Shown here: piece by piece, positions 44,300 through 55,420 of the stretch
How the letters are laid out: every line of letters begins with the position of its first letter
How positions within the stretch are numbered: position 1 is the stretch's first letter
NCBI GenBank assembly: GCA_010015675.1
Contig: ML977009.1
Span: forward strand, 250,692 to 314,691
Direction: 5' to 3'
From: Byssothecium circinans
Lineage: Eukaryota; Ascomycota; Dothideomycetes; Pleosporales; Massarinaceae
Length of the DNA stretch: 64,000 bases
Notes under the pieces: generated by a model
Told to the model about the DNA's origin: nothing
Databases searched by the model: none
Seen by the model: only the letters and a program-made list of their open reading frames with translations
Translations under genes and position numbers: made by a program

Positions 44300-47200
44300 C
44301 TTATTCCTACAGCCGCCCCATGGCTGCAGCTTATTATTAGCGTTAAGATGGGATTGCGACTTAGGGGGATAGCTATCACTAGCGGTTTAGGTTAGCTTCT
44401 TTAACATATTGATAAGGAAGATGTCGCAGTTATTCTGCTATGCGTGGTTGCGCGCCATCCTCCTTAGAGTCTAGATCATTAGGATTATCTTTATTACTGT
44501 CCTTTATTTTATTGACTAACTCTTTGCTAAAATCCTCTACTAGTGGCGGGTCTATCTATTAGTGTATTAAGTGCTATGTATCTTTATTCCATAGTCTTAT
44601 AAATCCTTGATTAATTGCTTTAATATGTTCTTAGGTGTAGGGATAGTAGGGGTGAACACGATAGCTAGAGACTAGGTGCTAGAAGGTAGTACTATCAAGT
44701 TCTTAAAGAAAGTACTAGTCTTAGTTACTAATGTTATGTACTTAGAATAGGCCGTACTATCTGTTAGCTAGTTTATAATCTATTGATTTTAAGACTTCCT
44801 TCTTTATGCTCCTAAGCAGAACAAGCTAGTAACGTTCAGCACGGCTAGTAACAATGTCCTAGTGTTCGTCCTAGTACTCTTTCTTACGCTAGTAGAGACG
44901 CTTAACTTTCGCCGTTGCTTTATCTATATTAGCGTCACGGACATCAAGCTATATAGCGCGAAGCGCTATAAGCTCATCGCGGGTGTAAACCTTATTCTAG
45001 GGCAGCATTTGCTAGGTTAGTAATAATAGTTTAATTAGCAGGATTAAGTTCTAGCTAGTGATAAGCTGCATTAGGGAATAGCCTATTAATTTATAAACTA
45101 AGATCTAGTCTGCTAGAAGGATAGTAGGAAGGTTATCAACCTATATGCCTTTTAGTTTCGCGAGCGCGTTAATAATAACTTTGTACCCTCCTTCAACGAA
45201 GCCCATGCCCTAAGAATTATACCCTAACGCCTGCACTCTACGAATGTGATAGAGTTTTATAAGAGTAATAACAACATCCTTATTTTCTAGCCTGCTATTA
45301 ACATTAATACGTTTAACTATAGACTACCTATAAATAAGGTCCTTATAGATAAACTTCGTAACTAATTTAGCGTTATTCTTTCTAAGAGCCTGCGCTTCTA
45401 GCTACCTAGTCATCTACTCTCTCATGACTACTAGGTATTTAAATCCTCTAACATTTGGCATGTAGACTACATCAAGGCTGACCTAATCCTAAAGGACGAC
45501 GGCAAATGTTAAATAAAGGGCGTCGCGTTTCTAATAGTAGGCTTTTCTCTAGCATTAGTTATAGGGCTAGATAAACTAGATTACGCATGCCTAAATGCCT
45601 TCCTACTAGTATCTTAAGGCTGCTACTAAGGTAACTCTATTCGCCCCTCTATGACTAATCTGCTCATGGATAGCGATAATAATCGCGGCCTAGATATCTA
45701 GATTATCAATGACTTATTTTAGGGTTACATTTCTTAAGGTCTTCTTAAATAGGATTCCATCTAACGTGTAGAATATAAGGGCGTGTTTCTTCTAGGCTCT
45801 AAGCTCTTTCTAGGAGGCTCCCTTAGGTGTTTCCCCTTGCAGGAGGAACCTTGCAATATGGTTAGATTTGACGCCGTACGTGTCATCTAACACCTAGCTG
45901 ATATCCTTAGTGTGGTTTACCTTAGTAAGGCTTACAAAGATTAAGACTGCGTTTGATTAGAAGGCTGCGTTTTAGCTAGCTAATTAAGTTATCTTAATTA
46001 TTTTACATAGCGTCTAGTTGACGAATTCCTTAATATTGTCCTAGGTTTCCTTTGGTAGCTCCTAATCCTCTAGCTTTAGGTATTAGGACAGCGCATCAGG
46101 GATGACATTCTTCTTGCCTAGCTTATATATAATAGTGAAATCCTATATTATAATCACACCCAGCTAGCAATTCATGAAAGATCCTGGAAGGTCGGTTAAC
46201 ACGTAGTTAAGCTAGGTGATAAGCGTTTTAGCATCTATTTTAATAGTGAAATGAATCCTATAGAGCTAGATTCTAAACTTTTTTAGTACCTAGAGAATAG
46301 CGCAGTATTCTAATTTTATGGAATCCTATTTAGCTTCATCAATTAACTAGAGCACGCTTTTAAATTAAATTAGGTGTTACTTATTATTAGCGTCTACTTA
46401 CTCTATTAACGCCCCACCACCTTTACCTAATGCGTTAATACTAAGGTAAACCTCCCTACCTTTATAGTTAAGGCTAACTAGGGCCAGGGCCGTAGTAATA
46501 GCTTCCTTAAGTATAATCATAGCTATTCACTAAGCGTCTTCCTATTACTATTCCTGTTCTTGTCGTAGGAGCTTAAAGAGAGGCTTGGCTATGATTGTAA
46601 AGCAGAAAATCTAGATTTAGTAATAGATACAAATACCTAGGAACATGTAGACTTTAGTAACATTCTTGCATTTAGGCTAATTAATGATTTTAATAACTTT
46701 CTTTTTCTAAGGGTGGTAACTATCAGAATCAACCTTATACCCTATGACCTTAATTCTTTTGAATCCCTAGAAGCACTTAGTTCCTAAGACTGTTAAGCTA
46801 GCTCATTCAACATCTATGAGAATGCGGTCTATTTGCTAGAGGTACTCAAGGATAAACTGCTAAATTCCTAGTAGCGCTTCTTATTAGTAGTAGTTAGTTT
46901 TCAGGCCTCTAATGCACACGTCATTGATAAAAGGCAAGCAATCATGTAGTATATAGTTAAACAATATCTTTATAATCACCTATAGAAGCGTAGCTAGTGT
47001 ATTCGTAACTCCTATAAGTAGGGTGCATTGCTAAACTAGGCCTCGCGGTCTATAGAAAGCCGTGATATCTCTGCTATTCACATGGAGCTCTATTTAGTTA
47101 TACCTAGAGAAATAGTCTATAAGGGTAAGTATGCTGCACCTTGCAAATTTCTTTAAGAAATCGTTAGCACATGGTAGTAGATTCGCATCCTAGATAGTTA

Positions 47201-47999
47201 CTAAGTTGATTTTCTAAGCATTATTAATTAACTAATATCCTTTATCTTTCTTAGGGACTAAGAACCATAGATTTTAGTACTAGCTATCGCATATTTCTAG
47301 CGTCCCTCGCTAGATCCACTTATTAAACATCTTGGTGGCTTCTACTTCTAGCTTTTTAGGTAGTCAAAATGCCCTAACTTACTACGCCTAGTAAGGCTTT
47401 ATTTTGATTTTATACGGTAGTGAAACTAATAGGTGAATTTAGCTAGATTCATGAAAAGTATATGCGATAGCTGATTCTTGATTTAGTAGCACTTATAGGA
47501 GCATCTCCTTTTCTAATAGCTATAGTTCTTCTCTAATATTTATAGTCCTAATTCATTCTAGCGTAAGCTAGGTTCCTTTAGGAAAAGGTGAATGTCGCTT
47601 TTCAAATAAATGGTCGTATGGCCCGATATCTAGCCTGCGAAGGCTATCGCGTAGCAGCTGTGCTTTGATTACAGTTTTCTTCTAAAAGGGATCCCTAAAC
47701 TCTATAGGCTAAGATAGTCATAGTTCATTAATAGGCTAAACCTTCACCCCTACTCACTTGTACATGGTGTTTACCTTAGAATAGTGCGCATTATAAGGTG
47801 TTTCAAAGTGCCTTTCTTGTTGTAGCGCTAATTTAAGTGTTATTACTAATGATTCTATGCTCTATGAGGCGCGCTACAATTGTTACTACAGGCTAGAGGC
47901 AAGAAGCTCATAGGCTTTATCCTTATTATTAGCGTCTGTTTTACCTATTAGCTCATCATATTTAGTGACGGCTAACACGGCGCTTTTAAGATTACTACC
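44300..47999 (-). pseudogene. Degraded pol: reverse transcriptase, RNase H and integrase
   Basis: Reverse transcriptase motifs lie at about 47130-46870: IDYFSRYN, ELHVNSRDITAF, RPRGLV, then PFINDVCIRG, the catalytic IDD box changed to IND by a single G-to-A change (codon at about 46925). Integrase core lies at about 45480-45100: SLDVVYMPNVRGFKYLVVMRE, AQALRKNNAKLVTKFIYKDL, GMGFVEGGYKVIINALAKLK and LPTILLAD. This order is that of Ty3/gypsy. The pol frame is offset by one base from the gag-protease frame, with the switch near 48000. Stops are RIP-type. Confidence 0.88.
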
Positions 48000-50937
48000 G
48001 TTTGTCCTGCTAGTAATCTATGCCCATTCCCTAAGGTCTTTCTAGTCTAGCTAGGCCGGAAGGCTTAGGTGAAAATTTAGCGCTAGGATTTTAGGCTCAT
48101 TTAAATGCACTATATTATATAATAGATAGCCTATTTGCTCCGTAAGTTCGTCTACTAAAGCGCGGCCCTCTCTTTTCACTGGCCTAATAATTGCCGTACT
48201 AGCTAGCAGCTACATTTAATAGTAGGGAGCTAAACTAGTTAGCTAGGTAGCTATGAACACAACATTATAGTCTCTTTAAGGAAATAATCTAGCAGCTAAT
48301 TCTTCCTATAGTATTAAACTAGAGGGATATCTAGGTTAAGGCACACTAGGGGACCCTAAGGATGACGGATCTACTTAAGTATTTAATGAGCCGGAAATAA
48401 GTAAGTGTTATTACTAAGCTAATAGTTACAGGGACGTTAAATGCGGTACCCGTAAACATAGTTTGTTAGCCATTAGCTATAATTAGACTATTAGACCCAT
48501 CTCTAACCTTATATGGAAGTTGCAGGGTATTTATAGCTAATTCTCTTATTAGGTTAATTATTGACCTAGTGTTAATAAGACACCTAACTTAATTACTATT
48601 AATAGTGGCCTACACCTATAGTAGCTTATTTAACATGATGATATAACTATTATCTCTATCACGCCAGCAGCGGTCATCCTTAGTTAGTTAGTCCTAGTTT
48701 TTATCATACGGGTCACTAGTCCTATTAATTTAGGTAGCCCTTGATGAATTTAAGCTATAGTACGTGATCACGTTACATCTTATAGTGGGCTTAGTAGTAG
48801 TTACTAGAGTAATATTAGTTATATCTTATCTAATAAGAGGCTACTGGGTGCACCTAGTAGCGTCTAATTAAAGAAGAAATCTAGAGTTATTACTATAGCG
48901 ACTATTATATATAGTCATGTTTAAGAAAGTTTTAACTATGTTCATTTTAGCGACTCTAGCCTATATGTATAGTTTAGTGGCATCTTTAGAAGCTCTTTTC
49001 TATAGTAGCTCCTAAAGAGGCTTTTTAAAAGTAGGGTAAGTAAGAAGGTTTCTAATAGTAAGGCCTTTAACTTCTTAAGTCAGCGCGGTAATAAGGGTCT
49101 AGTTAGTAGTTATGTTAATAGCGTTCTTAATAGATTCCTTATTAGTTGCTGCAAACTGCACTCCTCTTTTAGCAATGCGAGGTAGGTTCATATAGTTGAA
49201 GGGAGAATTCCATTAGCTTTTATCTTTAAATAGCTGGATAGTTTCTAGTAAGTTAGAGTTAATTCTACGCTAGATTTAGTTAATTAACGGGTCCCTTTCT
49301 CACTTAGCGCGCTAACGCTGCTCTCGTTGCTTATATCTTTCAACTTAAGTTTACGGGGCAGAGCCTAGAGGAGCCTGCCTAGCTTCATTTCTAGGTGCTA
49401 GCCGCTAGGCGGGCGACGCCTCATATCATAGTTAGAGAATGATGTGGTTTCTATCTACTAGATTAAAGTTAAAGACTTCCTTAATTAGGTAAAAGAATTA
49501 CTTATCCTAGTTAGTTATTAGCATTATTATGTTGTCCTACGTCTAGCCGGCATCCACGTTTGCGACTTTAACAAAGTTACTCTTCTTAGGTAGCTGCGCA
49601 GCCTAGTCTTTACATACCTCGTGGAAGGATTACTTGATAGCATCTATTAGGACTCTAAACTTAATAGAAATAACATTCTTTAGCTACTATATAATACTAT
49701 GCCTTGCAGGTCCCCCTTTAACCTAACTAAATCCTGAATCACGTGGGCCATAGTACTAGTATTAGTTGTTATCTTTAACTACTTTGTAAGCCTAGCCATG
49801 CATGCGAATATCTAGCAGGTCTATACAATCCTTAATAGCGTAATTAGTACTCCTATAGCTAAAATACTATAAAGCTTGCTAGGGCTAATCATCGCCCTAC
49901 TTCTATATAAACTACGACCCGTCGTTCCTCTAATTTATCTATAGCGGGCGATTTTGCTAGCTTAACCTTTCTTGCTAACGATGAGGACCAATAAGATAAG
50001 TTAGGAAGTAGGCGTAGTTCTTAGGATCCTAAAGATATAGCTTAACGTGGCTTTAGTCAGCAAGCTAGAAGACTAAGGTGGCGTCTAGATTTAGGCCCTT
50101 AAATTAGTTAACTAAATGTTCTAAGTCTAGATTAACCTCTAAGGATTATGGCTTTTCTAGCTTCAATAAAGACGGCTCATTATGGTGTGTTAGCTCTTAG
50201 TACGTAAGAGGCTAGTAGGCCATCTCCTCCTTAACTATGTTCTTAAGCTGCTGTGCTTTAATAATACTCTCCTTTTCTTAGTGCTTGTAGAAGCTAACAC
50301 GCTGCTTTGCTATGCTCTTCACATATTTATGAATTTTATCTATGTCGTAGGTGTTAATGGTCTCTCCTTTCAGCTAGCTAGATTCTAGCATGTGGAACAT
50401 CACTATTTCCTTATCCTACTAGCTAAGGCCTTAAAAGTAATACTACCCTTTCTCCTATTCTATAACCTGGCTAGCAGTAATGCAATCAGTAAGGTAGACG
50501 GACATGTTAGTGTAGTACTCTATAATAGGTAGTAAGTATTTCGCGTATTCATTAATATAGGTCTTAAGGTACGCGCGAGTACTCTAGCGTCGCCCTATAT
50601 CTATATCTTCCTAGTTATCCTTCATTTCGCTCTAGATACCTTCCTAGTTATTCTTTATAAATTAGGGAAACCGCATTACTATCTTCCTAATCTTTGTTAA
50701 ATACTAATTTAGTAATATCTACAGCCTATCCCTATCCATCCACGCTGCGTTCTAAGCTATATGGTTGTACGCCTCTAGCCATTCTAACACATTGTGCCCC
50801 TTAAAGATATCAAGATAGCTCCATAGGGGCTTCGGCTTAATAAGTGCTAGATAGGGGCGTGCCTCTGACATCCTTCTAGTTCGCAGTATATATCCTGTTA
50901 ATTTATTGTCTAATTCTTGATCTAACATAAACGTCAC
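48000..50937 (-). pseudogene. Degraded gag and aspartic protease
   Basis: The frame opens at 50937 (MTFMLDQELDNKLTGYILRT), with a gag-like helix-rich part including ARPYLALIKPKPLW and FKGHNVLEWLEAYNHIAWN. The protease part around 48580-48540 reads CLINTRSIINLIRELAI, where a normal enzyme has the catalytic Asp-Thr-Gly; both changed codons are explained by G-to-A changes. The protein would have been inactive. Between the two, a Lys/Arg-rich stretch with the Q-rich linker near 49300 may be the nucleocapsid part, but I do not see a CCHC knuckle. Confidence 0.75.
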
Positions 50938-50942
50938 GCTTA

Positions 50943-51275
50943 ATGCTCCCTAGCCATGAGTGCTAGTTTATATAGTTCTTAAATAGTTTTTTAGGTAGTT
51001 AAAAGTTACTAAAATGATTAGCCACCTTCTACAGCTACTCCCTAGCCGTGCCGTAGTTTTGTGCTGCTCCCTAGCCTTGCATAAAGTAGGTTAGTTGCTC
51101 CTTAGCATGGTTTTAAGATTAGCTAAAGGTTACTAAGACTATTAGCCGCTCCCCTATAGCTGCTCCCTAGCCGTGCTATGGTTGTGTGCTGCTCCCTAGC
51201 TTTGTACACGTATGCTGCTCCCTAGCTTTACGTATTAGTTGCTCTCTAGCAGTGCTACTCCCTAGCTTTGCACTA
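50943..51275 (-). repeat. Repeated 11-bp motif in the 5' leader of the gypsy element
   Basis: The motif GCTAGGGAGCA (minus strand; TGCTCCCTAGC on the plus strand) occurs about nine times with variants, near 50945, 51039, 51064, 51096, 51163, 51192, 51212, 51242 and 51258. It fills the region between the 5' LTR and gag and is not coding. Confidence 0.8.
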
Positions 51276-51638
51276 AAGTTGGTTTCTATCACATCAGCGT
51301 GATTGTAGGCTCCTATGTGGCTTAGCGTTAGATTCTAAATCCTTATTTACTAAGGGGGCTCTTGGCGCCGGAAGCGGTAAACTTTCTTGCCGTAAAAATC
51401 AGGCCTGGCGTAAGCGTCCCCTCTAGTTGTTAATACTAAATGTCATGATATTTCTACTCTCTAGCTTTAGTGTGATGCCTTATATAGATACTCCTAGTAC
51501 TATATATCTCTTATTCTTTTAGTAACTATTGCTTGCTAAACTCTTTTTAGCCATGGCGAGTGGCTACCATCATAATCCAAGCAAACGTAGCCATCTCTAC
51601 GACGTATTGCAGATATGAGCCTAGGCATGACCTCTAAA

Positions 51639-51861
51639 TAAGCTAGCGTAGCTCACACAACTCCAATTTGGCTCATGGTATAGAATACTCACAGAGGGAA
51701 AACATATTTAGTAGCTAAAGTAATTGTATTCTTTTCTATACTAATTAAAGAGTAGTAGTAAACATTCTATCCCCCCTAGTAGGTGTTAAAACTAGCTACT
51801 ATATACTAACCTAACCCTATAACTATAGGTTAAGCTATTAGTCACTCTATGCTACGGTATA
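51639..51861 (-). repeat. 5' LTR of the gypsy-type element
   Basis: Direct copy of 40099-40321. In the reading direction of the element this is the promoter-bearing LTR. It is followed on the outer side by TTAG. Confidence 0.93.
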
Positions 51862-52045
51862 TTAGGAGAGGCGCCCTAGGCAGAGATGCATCTTAGTCTA
51901 TTTCCTCTTCTTAGAGAGGCGTCCTAGTCTATTTCCTCTCCTAGGATAAGCGTCCTAGTCTATTTTCTCTTCTAGGAGAGGCGTCTTAAGCAGATTTGCG
52001 TCCTAGTTAGATTTCTCTTCTTAAAGATGCGTTCCTAGATTCATC
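51862..52045. repeat. About 30-bp minisatellite, right of the LTR element
   Basis: Several copies of CTATTTCCTCTCCTAGGAGAG-like units with GCGTCCTAGT, continuing the array at 39900-40098 beyond the inserted element. Confidence 0.85.
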
Positions 52046-54600
52046 TACCTATTTTAAGTAAGTAGTTTGTTTCTTTTTTCTATCTAGACTATACTATCTT
52101 ATATATATGTACGCTGCCTAAGCCTCTATTACATAATTCTTATCTTAGCTACTATAATGTTTAACACTAGGGGACGCTTTTACTTCACGTCATACTAGAT
52201 TAGCTAATATAAAAGGAGGACGAAGCATAGGTAGATCGCTGCTTAAGAATGCTCTAGCTTAGCACATTTTACTTCACACAGTAGGAGCTAACCTATAACC
52301 GTAGATTAGTTCGCTATATTAGAAGCACACAGCACATAACACTCTAATAATAAAGATAAGAAAGGAAGGTAACGTTCATGTAAATTTAATAGAATTAGTC
52401 TAAATATTATCTAGCAAGCTAATTAGGTGACTGGCGCCAACAGCTATAGCTTAGAATAGCTATAATTAGCAATGCGACCTAACTAAATTTCGTAGACTCC
52501 TAGCTTACTAAATACATTTCAATCATACTATTATGTAAGCTAAGGCGGAATAATATTATTTGCGTAGGCATGCAGAGCAAGGGTAATTTAGCTAAAAGAA
52601 AGAGCATTAAAGGATGCTTCTATACAGGCTGCGAATAAAGTGTGCCAAGGCGGAGGCCGTTTTTAAGCCTTGCTTTATTTAGAAATGAGTGGAAAGGGTC
52701 AAATTAGGCCCCTAGGTTACTATTAGGGGATTAAAACAGGAACCTAGAAATCTACTTCTAAGATATATAGCTTTATTAAATTTACATATTTTTTAATATA
52801 CTATGCTATTCCGCATAGCACAAGTTAGCCATGTCTCTACAGAAAAAAGCACTCGTGCTTACACCCTTTAAGGTGAGGTGAGCTGCCAACAATAATTTCC
52901 ATAAGCAAATGAAAACGCTTAATAGGAAACTTGCCAAGTTATAGAGTAAGTATAATACAGATATTTATTTTCTAGCATATTGCAATAAACGATATTACAT
53001 TTTTATGTTTATAAACTAGCCTTTATAGCCTCTAGGTCTAGAAACTCTAGTAAGCCCTTCTTTTTCTAAATTACTAAATTTGCTAACTTAGATAAAGGAA
53101 AAATTGTACCCTCTACTAATAAAAAGGTCTATAGCCTGCGCTAGCTAAAGAGCCGAAAGTAAGAGATAAACAAGCAGGCAATTAAAAAGGATAAGAAAGA
53201 AGTTTCCTAATTAGCTATGAAAGCAAGTGAGATTTTTCAACACGTAAGGCTTTAGTTTAACTAACTCTAGACAAGCGCTACAGCACTAACTTGCAATAAA
53301 GAAAGTAATAAATTTAACGTTATATTAGCTCCTTTACTACTATTTGCTATTCTCTTAATTATTAAGCATTTTTTATTTTTTAGATTTCTCTTTAGCCTAT
53401 CTTACTGCGTTATCATTTGCCTACCTTACTCTCTTTTTCGCGCGAATTTTAGGATACTTCTTTTGTATCTAATCTTGTAGCTCTTTTATATCTTTTTTCC
53501 AACTATTTATCTAATCCTCTAGTCCTCGCAGATGTCTTATAGTATTGCAGATGTTTTTTTTAAGGCTGCTTATGCTTCTAATCTATTAGCAGAGAATTTA
53601 ATTAATAAAGGCATATATTGCATCACTCTTCGCTTCGCACTAGGCATCGCTAGGCCTAGTACTTACTATCGGCAAAAGGTTTACATCTAGCAAAGTTAGC
53701 TAAGTCCCTATGGGTTGAAGACTTACTTATGCTAGAATGTAAAAGACTGTGCGTAAAAGCTTATTTAGGCCTTATTTAATAGTAAGTTATAGTAGTATGC
53801 TTAGTTTACGAAGGAACCTATACTAATAAGGCATCTAAGGAATAAGTGCTAAAGATATACATTATAATTATAAGATACGGCGCTTACATACGTAATCGAA
53901 TCTCCCTCCCGCATCATCTAAGTCAAGTCCCGTCAAGAGCTCGCGTCGCCTGAGTCATCGCAGAGAGTCGCAGTATCTATAGCACAATTTAGTCTTTAGC
54001 ACGTAGCATTGAAGCATTCCTAGAAGTTTATTTAAATAAATTACTAAGAAATTAATTAGGCTAGCTAGAGAGCAACGTCTAAATGCTAATATCATTCTTT
54101 ATTACTTGCCATTTTACGATACGCTATAATCGCATTATATAGTAGCTCTTGCTTTTTAAACTCTTCTAACAGACTGCTAAATCATCGCATACGTTAAAGA
54201 AATAGCATGCCTAATATACTTATCTAGTACTTTGCTACTTTAGCTTTAATAGCCTTCTACTCCTTTAAGAGGAAGGAAGCGGACCCTATAGCAAAGCTAC
54301 TGTTATCGTATACCCCCTTAAGGCATTAGTTAAATTGATTGAGCATTTTATAAATTTGCGTATCTTCCGCTTAGCTGCGCATGTCATTTATACTTATCTA
54401 GTAAATCTGTATTTCCATCTATTTCTCTTTAAAGCCCGTAATAGTTTTATTCTTAAATTTAGGCAATAACTATAGTACTATGCCTAAATATTAGTTCTAC
54501 CGTCTTAGGCGAGCTGATTTTTAAGATGAATTACTATAATAATCGTAGTTAGAGTTTAAGTTAAAGTTGAGCACTATTAAGTCGTCTAGATTATGCGTTA
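52046..54600. other. RIPed AT-rich sequence, no gene recognised
   Basis: TAG/TAA triplets are dense in all frames. Some blocks, for example 53000-53290, have protein-like composition but no domain I know. Confidence 0.45.
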
Positions 54601-55420
54601 GTCTTTACCTCTAAAAATTTAAGACTTTATACCTTATAATCCTTAGGCTGCTTAAAGTAGTACTACTTATCTGCCTTTAAGTCTAACTATACGCTCTAGG
54701 GAATTCTTGATCGCGACTTTTTAACTATTCTCCCTATTTACTTCTATAGGCGTTAGTACTTTAGTAGCTGCCTCTACCTTAATGACTGCTTTTTTAGTAG
54801 ATAGCTCTACTATAATAACCACTTCTACAAAGTAAATTAAGGTTAGGACTTAACCTTTATTAATAATCTCTTTAGCTAACGGAGCTTGCATTTTAAGTAG
54901 TAGACTAAGTTGCCTTTCTAAACTTTTAAAAAAAGGCTAATCGTAATAGTTTAATAGAGTCTTAGCTAGTTCTTTCGTCTCTTACAGCTAGGCGCTAGAA
55001 GTATCTATATTAATCGTATTAGTTAGAGTTTCTACTCTAAAGGGCGTCCTATCTTTAGCTATCTCTTCCTTATGTAGCGCTAGGTCCTATTAGCGCAAAT
55101 TAGCTTCTTGCCGTAGACTAGTAGTAAGCTTTAACTTGCCTTATCTAAGCCCTTAGTAAGGCGACTAATAGCTACATTACTTATATTCTTTTATCCTATA
55201 AATGATAGCTCTCTACCTTATAGCTTTTGTTATTCGTTAGACTCCTAAGGCATGTCTACGGCAGCGATAGTAAGCTGCCTTATATTAAAAGAAATAGCAT
55301 TAACGTTTAAGCTATTAGCCTTAGTAGATACGCTTACTAGAGTCATAGTAGTTAGAAAGGCTTTTCTAGCAATAGCCTTCCTACTAGCAAGGCGTCGCTA
55401 ATAAAGAGTAGACTTTAGAC
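54600..55420 (-). pseudogene. Trace of an unrecognised minus-strand gene
   Basis: A minus-strand frame reads LHKEEIAKDRTPFRVETLTN, then KELAKTLLNYYD, LERQLSLLLKMQAPLAKEII and KAVIKVEAATKVLTPIEVNR, with stops only at plausible Gln/Trp codons. It is Lys/Glu/Leu-rich, perhaps a coiled-coil or gag-like protein of a retroelement. I recognise no family. Confidence 0.35.

Larger units (their letters stand above)
40099..51861 (-). mobile_element. Complete 11.76-kb Ty3/gypsy-type LTR retrotransposon, RIP-degraded
   Basis: Two direct 223-bp LTRs (40099-40321 and 51639-51861), ending in TG...CA once C-to-T changes are allowed, bound the element. The 4-bp target duplication TTAG lies at 40095-40098 and 51862-51865. 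The element reads on the minus strand: leader with repeats, gag, protease, reverse transcriptase, integrase, then an extra open frame before the 3' LTR. Order RT then integrase is the Ty3/gypsy order. It is much longer than usual gypsy elements (5-8 kb). Confidence 0.93.

Noticed and set aside
44000..44300. A separate gene promoter of a non-transposon gene between pol and the extra frame
   Set aside because: No second set of element ends could be seen here, so I keep the spacer and extra frame within the LTR element.
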